A stretch of DNA of 64,000 nucleotides from positions 2,984,434 through 3,048,433 of the forward strand of contig NZ_CP123991.1 of the NCBI RefSeq assembly GCF_029919255.1, written 5' to 3'. Both the position numbers and the translations under genes were made by a program. The notes below the pieces were generated by a model that saw only the letters and a program-made list of their open reading frames with translations, was not told where the DNA came from and searched no databases. Source of the DNA: a cyanobacterium endosymbiont of Epithemia clementina EcSB. GTDB taxonomy: Bacteria; Cyanobacteriota; Cyanobacteriia; Cyanobacteriales; Microcystaceae. Below are positions 50,269-60,979 of this stretch, one piece after another. Position 1 is the stretch's first letter, and every line of letters begins with the position of its first letter.

Positions 50269-51275
50269 TTAATTTTTAATGAAATTAAAATATCATACAA
50301 CTAATACTAACTAAAAAAAAGTTGCAATATTATATTAATAATAATTAAAATTTATTGCGACTAAAATGTGCCTAGCCATTCAACATTTCACTGTTAACAA
50401 ATATTTTTTAACTATTAGTGACAGAACCAATACCCACAAATACTTAGCTACGTATTAAGTCAGAAAGATATTGAAAGATAGGAAGACTTTTACCTTTTTT
50501 ACTGATTAAAGAACAAAAAAAACTAGCGAACAGATTCAACAAATATTCCAAACTATAATCTCAATTATAGAGCAATTTCATCCTTAACAATATCAATACA
50601 TTGAAACAAGTTCAAAAGACAACAACATTAATATATCTGTCTGTATAGCTGTCGATATAGTTATTTCTTTTTTAATTCTGTTAGCTTAATTTTTTAGACA
50701 GACCGGCATCTAGGAATTACTCGTTTTTAACTATTTTATTATTTGTATTTTACATTCATCTGAAGCATATGATTGTCTTCATAATTATATTATTATAATC
50801 ACCCCTTCCTGATTAATTAGGATTAATAGGTAAACAAAACACGATATAACTCAAATGAATTCTAAAGAGTTTTGGATTGATTATTAAGTTGTTATTTTGC
50901 TGATGTCATTTTACTGAAAGTCATGGTAATAACAGCCGTTTTTGTTTAGATAGACCAAATTAAAAAATAAAGCTATATTCCATATATATTTACACTAAAA
51001 CTATAGAAATTAACAAGAATACTGATCAATTAACTCGACAACTAATTGGCTGATCTACCCACTACTATTCTCGTGAGCTATCCAATCAAAATATTCTATA
51101 ACATAATGGTCAAAAGATGTTCTTAATTAGGTTATCGTTACGCTTTAATATTTGCTAAATGTGCAGCACAATACAAGTCCATTCAGTAGAAAATTTTATA
51201 TCTATTACTATGATTCAGATGTCAAAATTTATTTTCTGTTTAACAAACTGTTTAAATAGAGAAAACACATGTTTA
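50269..51275. other. Decayed spacer after tamB
   Basis: About 1.0 kb between the convergent tamB and lgt ends. Short plus-strand pieces (TSEQIQQIFQTIISIIEQFH near 50530) look protein-like but lead nowhere. No strong hairpin was found near either stop. Confidence 0.45.
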
Positions 51276-52106
51276 TTAATGATGAACATCTGGTAGTGAT
51301 CGCTTTGCCTTATAGAGCCAAATTAAACCCAAAATTCCAAATCCTATCATTACCAAACTAATTACTTGAGCAATTCTTAAAGAGCCTAACATTAGGCTAT
51401 CTGTTCTCAATCCTTCTATCCAAAACCTCCCAAAACTGTAGGCTATTAAATAGACTAAAGACAATGTACCTACTTGGATTTTATCCCTATGTTTTAATCC
51501 AAAAAAAAATAGATTTAATAACAAAAAAAATACTAACAGATTCCAAATAGATTCATACAAAAAAGTCGGATGAAAATATTCCTGATTAATATATGTTAAA
51601 GGACGGTGATTTACAGGAATATATAGTTTCCAGGGTAAATTAGTCGGAGAACCAAAAGCTTCTGAATTAAAGAAATTTCCCCATCGTCCAATGGCTTGTC
51701 CTAAGGTTAAAGATGGCACAATTAAATCTGCCAACTGCCAGACAGAAACTTTATTTAAACGAGCAAAAATAATAGCTGCTAAGGTTCCTCCAATAATAGC
51801 TCCATGAATGGCAATTCCCCCTTTCCAAATAGCAATAATATCCCCTGGATTTTGAGCATACTGTTGCCATTCAAAGATAACATAATAAAGTCGAGCGCAG
51901 AGAATAGCGGAAATAACCAACCAAATCACTAGATCAGCCACTAAATTGGGATCAACCTGACGTTTGGTGGCTAACCATTGGGATAGAGCAACACCAATTA
52001 AGATTGAAGACGAGATCAATAAGCCATACCAACGAATGGCAAAAAAACCAATTTCAAAGACAATTGGCCCTGGAGATTGAAACTGAAACCCTAATAAACT
52101 GTTCAT
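51276..52106 (-). CDS. lgt: Phosphatidylglycerol:prolipoprotein diacylglyceryl transferase
   Basis: A 276-residue inner-membrane enzyme that moves diacylglyceryl from phosphatidylglycerol to the lipobox Cys of prolipoproteins, the first step in lipoprotein maturation. About seven membrane helices. The Lgt signature [20 protein letters not shown] lies at about 140-159 with the essential Arg and Asn/Glu; the upstream [14 protein letters not shown] block carries the conserved His. The start [20 protein letters not shown] is typical. Full length, intact. Confidence 0.95.
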   Translation of the reverse strand: MNSLLGFQFQSPGPIVFEIGFFAIRWYGLLISSSILIGVALSQWLATKRQVDPNLVADLVIWLVISAILCARLYYVIFEWQQYAQNPGDIIAIWKGGIAIHGAIIGGTLAAIIFARLNKVSVWQLADLIVPSLTLGQAIGRWGNFFNSEAFGSPTNLPWKLYIPVNHRPLTYINQEYFHPTFLYESIWNLLVFFLLLNLFFFGLKHRDKIQVGTLSLVYLIAYSFGRFWIEGLRTDSLMLGSLRIAQVISLVMIGFGILGLIWLYKAKRSLPDVHH

Positions 52107-52258
52107 TATCCAAATTAGTAGTTAAGACATTGGAGAAATAGAGTGTCAAGACCAAAGTTAATTAAGTATAATTGTACGCATTAACAGCTTTTGACCTCTA
52201 CCAAGTAAGCAGTTAAATGTTTTTCTTCTTGTTATTTTCTCATAGTTCTCACAATCAT

Positions 52259-53323
52259 CTACTTCCATTCGGGGTGAGGTTCTACCGGTAAACAAGAACT
52301 ATATTGATTGATCTGATTAATCATTTGATATAGGCGACCAAAGTTGCGCTGGTCAAAATGAAAGACTAAGCGAGGTAAGCTTTCTGTTTCATCTCCTTTT
52401 TCACTAGGTAAAGCAGCACTTTTACAAATTGTTTCTTTGACAAGAATATCTGAATAGTCGTCATTGAGCTGGTCTACTTGTTCATCAGATAATTCTAAAT
52501 TAAGACGCATCACAAATAAATCTCCCACATAGCGACTTGAATGATACACGCAATAGAAATTATGGATAACATTACAGGCATGGGCTAAATTGTCTGTAAC
52601 AGTATAGAGACTAAAGTCTTCTGTATTAATTAATCCCCGTCGTAACAAATTCTTCTGGTTATGCTCGTTCCAAGTTTTCCAATAATCGCCTCCAGGTTCA
52701 TCAATTAATACTAAAGGACAGGGGCCATATTTTCCTGTCTGAGAAAGAGTGAGGGTTTCAAAGACTTCATCTTGGGTGCCAAACCCTCCTGCAAATAGAG
52801 CTACTGCGTCACTTTCTCGTAGAAAAAAGAGTTTTCTGGTAAAAAAGTATTTAAAATTAATCAATTTAGGATCATCAGCAATAAAAGGGTTGGCACTTTG
52901 TTCAAATGGTAATTGGATATTAAGTCCAAAAGAATGCTCTGGTCCTGCTCCTTCATTCCCTGCTTGCATTATCCCTCCTCCTCCGCCTGTGAGAACCATA
53001 AACCCAAACTGAGTGATGCAACGGGAAAATTCAACTGCTAAATGATACTCTGAACTTTGGGGAGACAGGCGAGACGAGCCAAAGATGGTAACTTTACGTA
53101 TGTGACGGTAAGGATAAAAAGTCTGAAACCCTTGTTCTAAGTCTTCTAGGGCAGCAGTTAAAATTTTCCAGTCGAGGCGGTCTATCTCTTCTCCAGCAAT
53201 TCTCAACAAGACAGACAATGCCCGTTTGACTAGGGTGCCATGTTGATGTTCTGACAATTTTGCTATCAATTCCCCTATGTCTTTAGCTAAAGAAGGGTCT
53301 ATATTATCTTTTGATAAAGTCAT
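52259..53323 (-). CDS. LOG-family protein (Rossmann-fold, lysine decarboxylase-like)
   Basis: 354 residues with a LOG domain in the middle. GGGGGIMQAGNEGA near 118-131 is the nucleotide-binding loop, and FAGGFGTQDEVFETLTLSQT near 177-196 corresponds to the PGGxGTxxE catalytic motif (Ala replaces Pro). Small LOG proteins release cytokinin bases from their nucleotides; longer ones like this, with N- and C-terminal extensions of about 80 and 120 residues, have unknown substrates and are probably phosphoribohydrolases on nucleotide-like molecules. Intact. It is upstream of lgt on the same strand, 152 bases away. Confidence 0.83.
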   Translation of the reverse strand: MTLSKDNIDPSLAKDIGELIAKLSEHQHGTLVKRALSVLLRIAGEEIDRLDWKILTAALEDLEQGFQTFYPYRHIRKVTIFGSSRLSPQSSEYHLAVEFSRCITQFGFMVLTGGGGGIMQAGNEGAGPEHSFGLNIQLPFEQSANPFIADDPKLINFKYFFTRKLFFLRESDAVALFAGGFGTQDEVFETLTLSQTGKYGPCPLVLIDEPGGDYWKTWNEHNQKNLLRRGLINTEDFSLYTVTDNLAHACNVIHNFYCVYHSSRYVGDLFVMRLNLELSDEQVDQLNDDYSDILVKETICKSAALPSEKGDETESLPRLVFHFDQRNFGRLYQMINQINQYSSCLPVEPHPEWK

Positions 53324-53979
53324 AGTTATGTCTTGAAGACTACCTTCATTGTATCGAAGTTCTATTTATTCAGATAAATCTCTATGTGTTAAGAAATACA
53401 TAGAATCAAAAATACTGAGTTTTCCCATTGTCTTAAGTTTTATATTGTTTCTCTTTGAATTTTTTAGTTTTATTAATTAATAATTATAGCTCTTTTGGAC
53501 TGAATATGATATGATTGCAGTTGATAGTTGTTAAATTTTTTATCTTGGCTATATTTTATCACTCCAAAAACTTGATCTTATAAAGATAAAGTTTTTCAAA
53601 TCTTGTAAATACGTAAAATAAGACTTCCAGTTTTTATTTATTAATATTTTGTCACAGCTAGTCTAGAAGGGACTTAATGATTAAGTCTTCAAAAGCTAGA
53701 AAAAGAAATAATAGCAGTTTTCCGTTGAATAAATAGTTTTCTCCTGCTCTATATAAGTTTTGGTTTTGTAAATATTTGCTACTGATGTAAAAAACATTAT
53801 AAACCTGTATCAAAAAAATTACTAACTCTCCTAGAAAGAAATAATAGATATTTGGAAAGGTAAAATGGCAATTTCTCTGTTAACTATCATGAGTTTAGTT
53901 TCATTCTTAACCACTTTCATTGTTTGACTTTTATGTACTTTTGTTTTTTGAAACTATAAAAGTGTTATTTTGAAAGTAA
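53324..53979. other. Upstream spacer of LOG gene with inverted repeat
   Basis: About 650 AT-rich bases, divergent upstream region of the LOG gene and the zinc-ribbon gene. It contains the imperfect 14-bp inverted repeat listed separately. Confidence 0.45.
53566..53596. repeat. 14-bp inverted repeat, one mismatch
   Basis: AAAAACTTGATCTT and AAGATAAAGTTTTT around ATA, with one mismatched pair. It lies between two divergent genes, so an operator or a leader hairpin is more likely than a terminator. Confidence 0.6.
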
Positions 53980-54018
53980 ATGAATATTGTTTTATCACAC
54001 AACGTTTTTAGTGAAAAT

Positions 54019-54177
54019 ATGAATAATTGTCCTATTTGTTCTAGTCAAATTTTACGGCATATCAATCATCATAAAATCTACTGGTATTGTCCCCATTGCC
54101 ATGAAAAGGTTCCCAATTTCACTCGGGTTTTAGTTTCTCAGAAAATTCATGAGGTTGTGACCGACGAAGAACGTTAA
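54019..54177 (+). CDS. Tiny zinc-ribbon protein
   Basis: 52 residues from ATG at 54019, chosen because MNNCPICSSQILRHI is the usual start of this small cyanobacterial family; an in-frame ATG at 53980 would add 13 residues. Two Cys pairs, CPIC (4-7) and CPHC (24-27), form a zinc ribbon, with HINHHKIYWY between. The rest is a short hydrophilic tail. The function is unknown to me; similar mini-proteins are widespread in cyanobacteria. The frame is clean. Confidence 0.6.
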   Translation: MNNCPICSSQILRHINHHKIYWYCPHCHEKVPNFTRVLVSQKIHEVVTDEER

Positions 54178-54470
54178 TATGTAACAGTTAAACTTAATTG
54201 TTAAACTCTTTAAAAAAGCAAGACAACATATAAATACTCATAATATGGCTGGTCTGATCAATCCCGCCATAGCGCACAGTGCACAAGGGATATGATATGG
54301 TCAGATACATTACCAAACTGTTGATTTGTCAAGAATCGGGTTGAGATTTTGATGATTGATTAATAAACTTGGACAGTCAACCAATCAAATCAATCATCTC
54401 GACTCCCTTAAAGAACTTCAACAGATCAATCAAGACCATTTACTCCCCTTACGTCAAGAGAGTGCAACGT
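54178..54470. other. Upstream region of the antiporter gene
   Basis: About 290 bases. A TTG-initiated extension of the antiporter frame begins at 54369, but its 34 residues lack family features and are probably noncoding. No operator seen. Confidence 0.4.
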
Positions 54471-55547
54471 ATGGATTTTTTCGTGCTAGGTAAACTCTTA
54501 GCTGGATTAGTATTATTAGTCGTTGGTGCAGAAGGATTAGTCAACGGTGCGTCTTTCCTGGCAGCTAGTTTGGGGATTTCTCCGTTGGTCATTGGGTTAA
54601 CTATTGTTGCTTATGGGACAAGTTCACCAGAAATGGCCGTGGCTATTCAATCAAGTTTTGCCGGACAGGCCGATATTGCGTTGGGGAATGTGGTTGGTAG
54701 TAATATTTTTAATGTCTTAGTCATTTTAGGGTTATCAGCCTTAGCAATGCCTTTAATAGTGGCAAAACAGTTAATTAGAATCGAGGTTCCCATCATGATT
54801 GGGATTTCATTCCTAACTTTGTTGTTTGGATTTGACGGCTTGATTAACCGCTCAGATGGAATTATTTTAGTAATTGGTGGAATTGTTTATACTATTTTTC
54901 TCATTTTTCAAGGGTCACAACAATCTCCTGAAGAAAAAGAATATGAAAAATACACCGTTATAGAAGATGTTTCAGTTTTTCAATGGGTGAAGAATTTGGG
55001 GTTAATGTTAGGTGGAACAGGGCTATTAATCTTAGGCTCTCGTTGGTTGGTGGAAAGTTCTACTAGCATCGCCCTTACCATTGGGGTTAGTGAATTAGTT
55101 ATTGGTTTGACGATTGTTGCAGTGGGAACATCATTACCGGAATTGGCCACCTCCGTTATGGCTACTTTGAAGGGAGAGCGAGATATCGCGGTTGGTAATG
55201 TGATTGGAAGTAACATATTTAATATTTTGGCTGTGTTAGGGATAGGGGCTATGGTTTCTCCTCAGGGTATTCCTGTTTCTAGTGCTGCTATTGAATTTGA
55301 TCTACCAGTTATGATTGCGATCGCTATTTCTTGTTTACCTATTTTCCTTACAGGAAATGTGATCGACCGTTGGGAAGGGTTATTGTTTGTTAGTTATTAC
55401 ATTGCCTACACAACTTATTTAATTCTACGTTCGACGGAACACGATAGCCTAGAGATATTCAGTAATGTCATGCTCCTTGTTGTTATTCCCATTACTGTAC
55501 TAACTTTAACTATAGTCACCGTCAATAGTCTATGGAAACAAAGGTAA
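54471..55547 (+). CDS. CaCA-family sodium/calcium antiporter
   Basis: 358 residues from ATG at 54471, where MDFFVLGKLLAGLVLLVVGA matches the family N-terminus. Two inverted halves, each with about five membrane helices, carry the alpha repeats: IVAYGTSSPEMAVAIQSSFA with ALGNVVGSNIFNVLVILG in the first, and IVAVGTSLPELATSVMATLK with AVGNVIGSNIFNILAVLG in the second. The acidic residues that bind Ca2+/Na+ (Glu in SSPE and SLPE) are present. It exports Ca2+ (or another cation) in exchange for Na+ or H+. Intact. Confidence 0.92.
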   Translation: MDFFVLGKLLAGLVLLVVGAEGLVNGASFLAASLGISPLVIGLTIVAYGTSSPEMAVAIQSSFAGQADIALGNVVGSNIFNVLVILGLSALAMPLIVAKQLIRIEVPIMIGISFLTLLFGFDGLINRSDGIILVIGGIVYTIFLIFQGSQQSPEEKEYEKYTVIEDVSVFQWVKNLGLMLGGTGLLILGSRWLVESSTSIALTIGVSELVIGLTIVAVGTSLPELATSVMATLKGERDIAVGNVIGSNIFNILAVLGIGAMVSPQGIPVSSAAIEFDLPVMIAIAISCLPIFLTGNVIDRWEGLLFVSYYIAYTTYLILRSTEHDSLEIFSNVMLLVVIPITVLTLTIVTVNSLWKQR

Positions 55548-55957
55548 AAATAATAGGTTTTACCTAATGAGTATTTAAGCTGTTCCTTGTCAATAGCTAT
55601 TATAAAGACTTCAATTAAAAATCTTCTAGACCCAAACTATTTACCCAAAGAAGTATTAATGAATATTGTATTTATCTATACAACCAACAGTAGTTTTTAA
55701 CATTCTATCCTCGATATTAGCCATAAAATTATTAGTCCAAACACTTATGAATGCAATCTCTGTAATATCACTCATAAAATTTTAACTAAAAAAAGAGATG
55801 GAAAGATAACAGAGAATCATCAACAGATAAATCAAAATCATTTTTGATGATAGAGAAAATAGATTAATTAAACTGTTGGGACAAAACACTTTTTCGCCTT
55901 GCGGTTTTCAGAAAATGACTCTGATGTTAAATGGTAGCAAAAACATAAACATAAAAG
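55548..55957. other. Spacer after antiporter
   Basis: About 410 bases between convergent genes; no coding frame, repeat or clear terminator. Confidence 0.5.
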
Positions 55958-56302
55958 TTACTCTTTAATTTCTAATAATTGACCAAAAAATCCGGAAATG
56001 AGAAATAAAATAATCGAACCAAATAAGGCATCCCAAAAGGTATTAACGCTAAAACCTGGAGTAAGATAACTTACTAAAGAAAAAGCAATAGCATTAACTA
56101 CAAATAAGAATAACCCTAAACTAAAAAAAGTTAAAGGAAGTGTAAATAAAATCAGAACAGGTCGAACAATAGCATTAATTACTCCCATAACAATAGCAGC
56201 AAAGGCAGCAGCAACAAGGGATTTAATAAAAATTCCTGGAATCACATAAGCTGTAATTAATAGTGAGATAGCTGTAATAAGCCACGTAAACAAAAATTGC
56301 AT
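55958..56302 (-). CDS. Phage holin family 4-like membrane protein
   Basis: 114 residues, almost all in four membrane helices (LFTWLITAISLLITAYVIPG, then GVINAIVRPVLILFTLPLTF, then LGLFLFVVNAIAFSLVSYLT, and a last one near 90-108). The NAIVRPVL(I) motif marks the family known as DUF360/phage_holin_4_2 (PF04020), common in bacteria and not tied to phage lysis. Function unknown. The gene ends with KE and is intact. It follows phosphoketolase on the same strand after 114 bases that contain a hairpin. Confidence 0.85.
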   Translation of the reverse strand: MQFLFTWLITAISLLITAYVIPGIFIKSLVAAAFAAIVMGVINAIVRPVLILFTLPLTFFSLGLFLFVVNAIAFSLVSYLTPGFSVNTFWDALFGSIILFLISGFFGQLLEIKE

Positions 56303-56342
56303 GTTTATTATTTAACCTCTTTTTAAGAAAAAATAGATTAAG

Positions 56343-56366
56343 CTCCTAAGATTAAGCTCTTAGGAG
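56343..56366 (-). terminator. Hairpin after phosphoketolase gene
   Basis: CTCCTAAGA-TTAAGC-TCTTAGGAG, a perfect 9-bp stem, about 50 bases past the phosphoketolase stop on the minus strand and before the holin-like gene. It probably separates the two transcripts. Confidence 0.65.
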
Positions 56367-56416
56367 TACACAATAATTACGTCACGCTAAAAAATTTCCT
56401 TAATCATTAGCTGAGA

Positions 56417-58825
56417 TTAGTTAGGCCATTTCCATTGAGTTATTTCCGGTTTATCGATACCATTTTCATATGCATAAGCCTTATGTTCTATAATAGCATT
56501 CTTCATACGTTCATGAACATAAGCAGCGGCTGACCCCAATTTAGGAACACGGTGAATGACATCAATCACTAAATTAAAGCGATCAACTTGATTATTTATT
56601 GCTAATTCGAGGGGGGTATTAATGTTACCCTTTTCCTTATAACCACGAACATGAAGGTTCACATGATTGGTACGACGATAGGTTAACTTATGAATTAACC
56701 AAGGATAGCCATGAAAGTTAAAAATAATAGGCTTATCCTTAGTAAACAGGTTATCAAAATCCCAATCTGAAAGTCCATGGGGATGTTCACGTTGCGGTTG
56801 TAATTTAAACAAGTCAACTACATTAACAAACCGTACTTTTAACTTAGGAAATTCTTCTCGTAAAATAGCAGTAGCGGCTAAAGTTTCCTTAGTGGCAATG
56901 TCACCACAACATGCCATAACCACATCAGGGATATCAAGTTCTGTGCCACAATCATCGTTACTAGCCCAATCCCAAATACCAATACCCTTAGTACAATGTT
57001 CAATGGCTTTCTCTATGCTTAGATATTGGAGGTGTTTTTGTTTATCGGAAACGATGACGTTAACGTAGTTCTTACTTCGCAAACAATGATCTCCAACAGA
57101 CAGTAAACAGTTAGCGTCAGGGGGAAAATACACCCGCACTACATCTGCACTCTTATTGGTAACAAGATCAACATACCCTGGATCTTGGTGACTAAACCCA
57201 TTATGATCCTGCCGCCAAACAGTGGAAGATAACATGATATTTAGGGAAGAAATTGATGCCCGCCAAGAAACTTGATTTTTGCAGATATCAAGCCATTTAG
57301 CATGTTGGTTAAACATTGAGTCAACCACGTGAGCAAACGCTTCATAGGTGTGGAAAAATCCGTGACGACCTGTTAATAAATAGCCTTCTAACCATCCTTG
57401 TAGGGTATGTTCGCTCAGTATTTCCATTACCCGTCCATCAGTGGTAATTTCGGTGCCGTCGGCATCTTCAGGGAGAATATCAGCCATCCAGACTTTTTTA
57501 CTTGCTTCGTAAATAGTGCTGAGACGATTAGATGCAGTCTCATCAGGGCCAAAAACACGGAAGTTAGTCATGTTGTTAGCCATGATATCCCGTAGAAAGT
57601 TCCCAAACACGAAAGTATTTCCCACCTCTATTGTTCCAGGTTTGTTTACCTCAACCTTATAGTTACGGAAGTCAGGCATTTTGAGGTCTTTACGGAGTAA
57701 CCCTCCATTGGCGTGAGGGTTAGCACTGATGCGGCGGTAGCTGGTGGGGGCAAGTTTCTGTAATTCGGGAATTAATGTACCATTTTCATCAAAAAGTTCT
57801 TCGGGTTTGTAGCTCTTCATCCAGTCTTCAAGAACTTTTAAATGAGCAGTATTATTGTGCATTCCTGATAAGGGAACTTGATGTGATCGCCAGAAATTTT
57901 CTGTCTTTTTGCCATCTACTTCTTTAGGACCTGTCCATCCTTTTGGAGAACGTAAAACAATCATTGGCCACATGGGACGTTTAGCTATCCCACTACTATA
58001 CGCTTCTTGTTGAATTCGTTTAATTTCTTTGATCGCTGCTTCCAGGGTAGCGGCCATTTTCTGGTGCATTACTTCAGGATCAGAGCCTTCGACAAAGTAA
58101 GGTTTATAACCATATCCCTTGAAGAGACATTCTAGTTCTTCATGACTAATACGAGCAAAAATTGTCGGATTGGCAATCTTATAGCCGTTGAGGTGCAAAA
58201 TAGGTAGCACAGCACCATCGCGGATGGGGTTTAGGAATTTATTGGAATGCCAAGAAGTGGCTAACGGTCCAGTTTCTGCTTCTCCATCTCCTACCACGGC
58301 GACAACGATAAGATTGGGGTTATCTAAAGCCGCACCATAGGCATGGGAGAGACAATAGCCCAATTCTCCCCCTTCATGAATTGATCCAGGAATTTCTGGA
58401 GTACAATGGCTACCAGTTCCCCCAGGGAAGGAAAACTGCTTGAAAAACTTTTTCATTCCCTCCTCATCTTGGCTTTTATCAGGGTAAGTCTCAGAATAGG
58501 TTCCTTCAAGATACACTGGACCGAGTATTCCGGGCGCACCGTGACCAGGACCTGCCATATAGATCGCGTCTAAATCATATTTTTTAATCAGGCGATTGAG
58601 GTGGATATAAATAAAACTCAAACCAGGACTTGTTCCCCAATGTCCTAACAAACGGTTTTTAATATGTTCTTCCTTCAAAGGTTCTTTGAGTAAAGGATTA
58701 TCTTGTAGGTAAATCATCCCAACAGCAAGGTAGTTACAAGCTTGCCAATAAGCATGAATTTTTTGCAACTCGCTGCTCGAAAGAGGAGTTTGTTCTAAGG
58801 TTAGTCTTTCCGGTGTGGCTGTCAT
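56417..58825 (-). CDS. xfp: Xylulose-5-phosphate/fructose-6-phosphate phosphoketolase
   Basis: An 802-residue phosphoketolase, normal length. It is a thiamine diphosphate enzyme that splits xylulose 5-phosphate or fructose 6-phosphate with phosphate into acetyl phosphate plus glyceraldehyde 3-phosphate or erythrose 4-phosphate. [20 protein letters not shown] and [20 protein letters not shown] are family signatures; the cofactor/metal motif is [39 protein letters not shown] lies in the second domain. Fed by sugar breakdown, it supplies acetyl-CoA without decarboxylation and hands glyceraldehyde 3-phosphate to the Gap1 enzyme encoded divergently next door. Intact. Confidence 0.96.
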   Translation of the reverse strand: MTATPERLTLEQTPLSSSELQKIHAYWQACNYLAVGMIYLQDNPLLKEPLKEEHIKNRLLGHWGTSPGLSFIYIHLNRLIKKYDLDAIYMAGPGHGAPGILGPVYLEGTYSETYPDKSQDEEGMKKFFKQFSFPGGTGSHCTPEIPGSIHEGGELGYCLSHAYGAALDNPNLIVVAVVGDGEAETGPLATSWHSNKFLNPIRDGAVLPILHLNGYKIANPTIFARISHEELECLFKGYGYKPYFVEGSDPEVMHQKMAATLEAAIKEIKRIQQEAYSSGIAKRPMWPMIVLRSPKGWTGPKEVDGKKTENFWRSHQVPLSGMHNNTAHLKVLEDWMKSYKPEELFDENGTLIPELQKLAPTSYRRISANPHANGGLLRKDLKMPDFRNYKVEVNKPGTIEVGNTFVFGNFLRDIMANNMTNFRVFGPDETASNRLSTIYEASKKVWMADILPEDADGTEITTDGRVMEILSEHTLQGWLEGYLLTGRHGFFHTYEAFAHVVDSMFNQHAKWLDICKNQVSWRASISSLNIMLSSTVWRQDHNGFSHQDPGYVDLVTNKSADVVRVYFPPDANCLLSVGDHCLRSKNYVNVIVSDKQKHLQYLSIEKAIEHCTKGIGIWDWASNDDCGTELDIPDVVMACCGDIATKETLAATAILREEFPKLKVRFVNVVDLFKLQPQREHPHGLSDWDFDNLFTKDKPIIFNFHGYPWLIHKLTYRRTNHVNLHVRGYKEKGNINTPLELAINNQVDRFNLVIDVIHRVPKLGSAAAYVHERMKNAIIEHKAYAYENGIDKPEITQWKWPN

Positions 58826-60369
<1,544 letters not shown>

Positions 60370-60372
60370 TCT

Positions 60373-60409
60373 TTATGGCTCTTCTAGACTAGCTGTGGAA
60401 GAGCCATAA
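60373..60409 (+). terminator. Hairpin after gap1
   Basis: TTATGGCTCTTC pairs perfectly with GAAGAGCCATAA, 12 bp, around a 13-base loop, 3 bases after the gap1 stop. This is the best intrinsic terminator-like stem in the window, although the T-tract after it is weak. Confidence 0.8.
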
Positions 60410-60979
60410 TAGGTTATATTATTTCTTTTTCAGACTTCTAATGTAGAAGTTGTTGGGTTCGATTCTAATTGATTAATTTAAACGATAACATCTAGTCTTC
60501 TATCATAGTTTTTTAACTAGTATTAATAATCTGCTCCTCTGTCGTAACCTCTAACCCTCAAATGTTAGCTATAATTGAACTATGAACACCTTCAATACTG
60601 GGTTACCTTTTTTTATTAAAACTATTGGAGATTCCTCCCGATTAAGTCAGGATTTATCTGTCACCTCAATCAAATGAAGACTCTTAAATGGGAATACTTC
60701 ACTATCGAGAGGTTTAGTAGTTTTACGAAGTATTTCCTGAAAAACTGGGCATCACAAATTGGCTTATAGTCAGACTAGAGAAAAGGATGATGTTGGAATT
60801 TACTTAGTAAGCCGACTCTAACGAGTTGAAGCCAGTCTAAAGACTGAAGAGAATCAATAATAGGTTATCCTAGTTAAGGAAGTGGACTGATTGTTACATG
60901 AATGCTCTTGACTCTTAAGAGATTTGACTATAGAGAATCTCCCTGAGATGAGTTAGGTGACAAACTTAAATTAGAATGT
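60410..60979. other. Spacer between gap1 and PEP-synthase-like gene
   Basis: About 570 bases. No coding frame, RNA or strong repeat recognised; it must contain the promoter of the next gene. Confidence 0.45.

Noticed and set aside
54369-54470. N-terminal extension of the Na+/Ca2+ antiporter from a TTG
   Set aside because: The ATG at 54471 gives the normal first membrane helix; the extension is hydrophilic and unlike the family.
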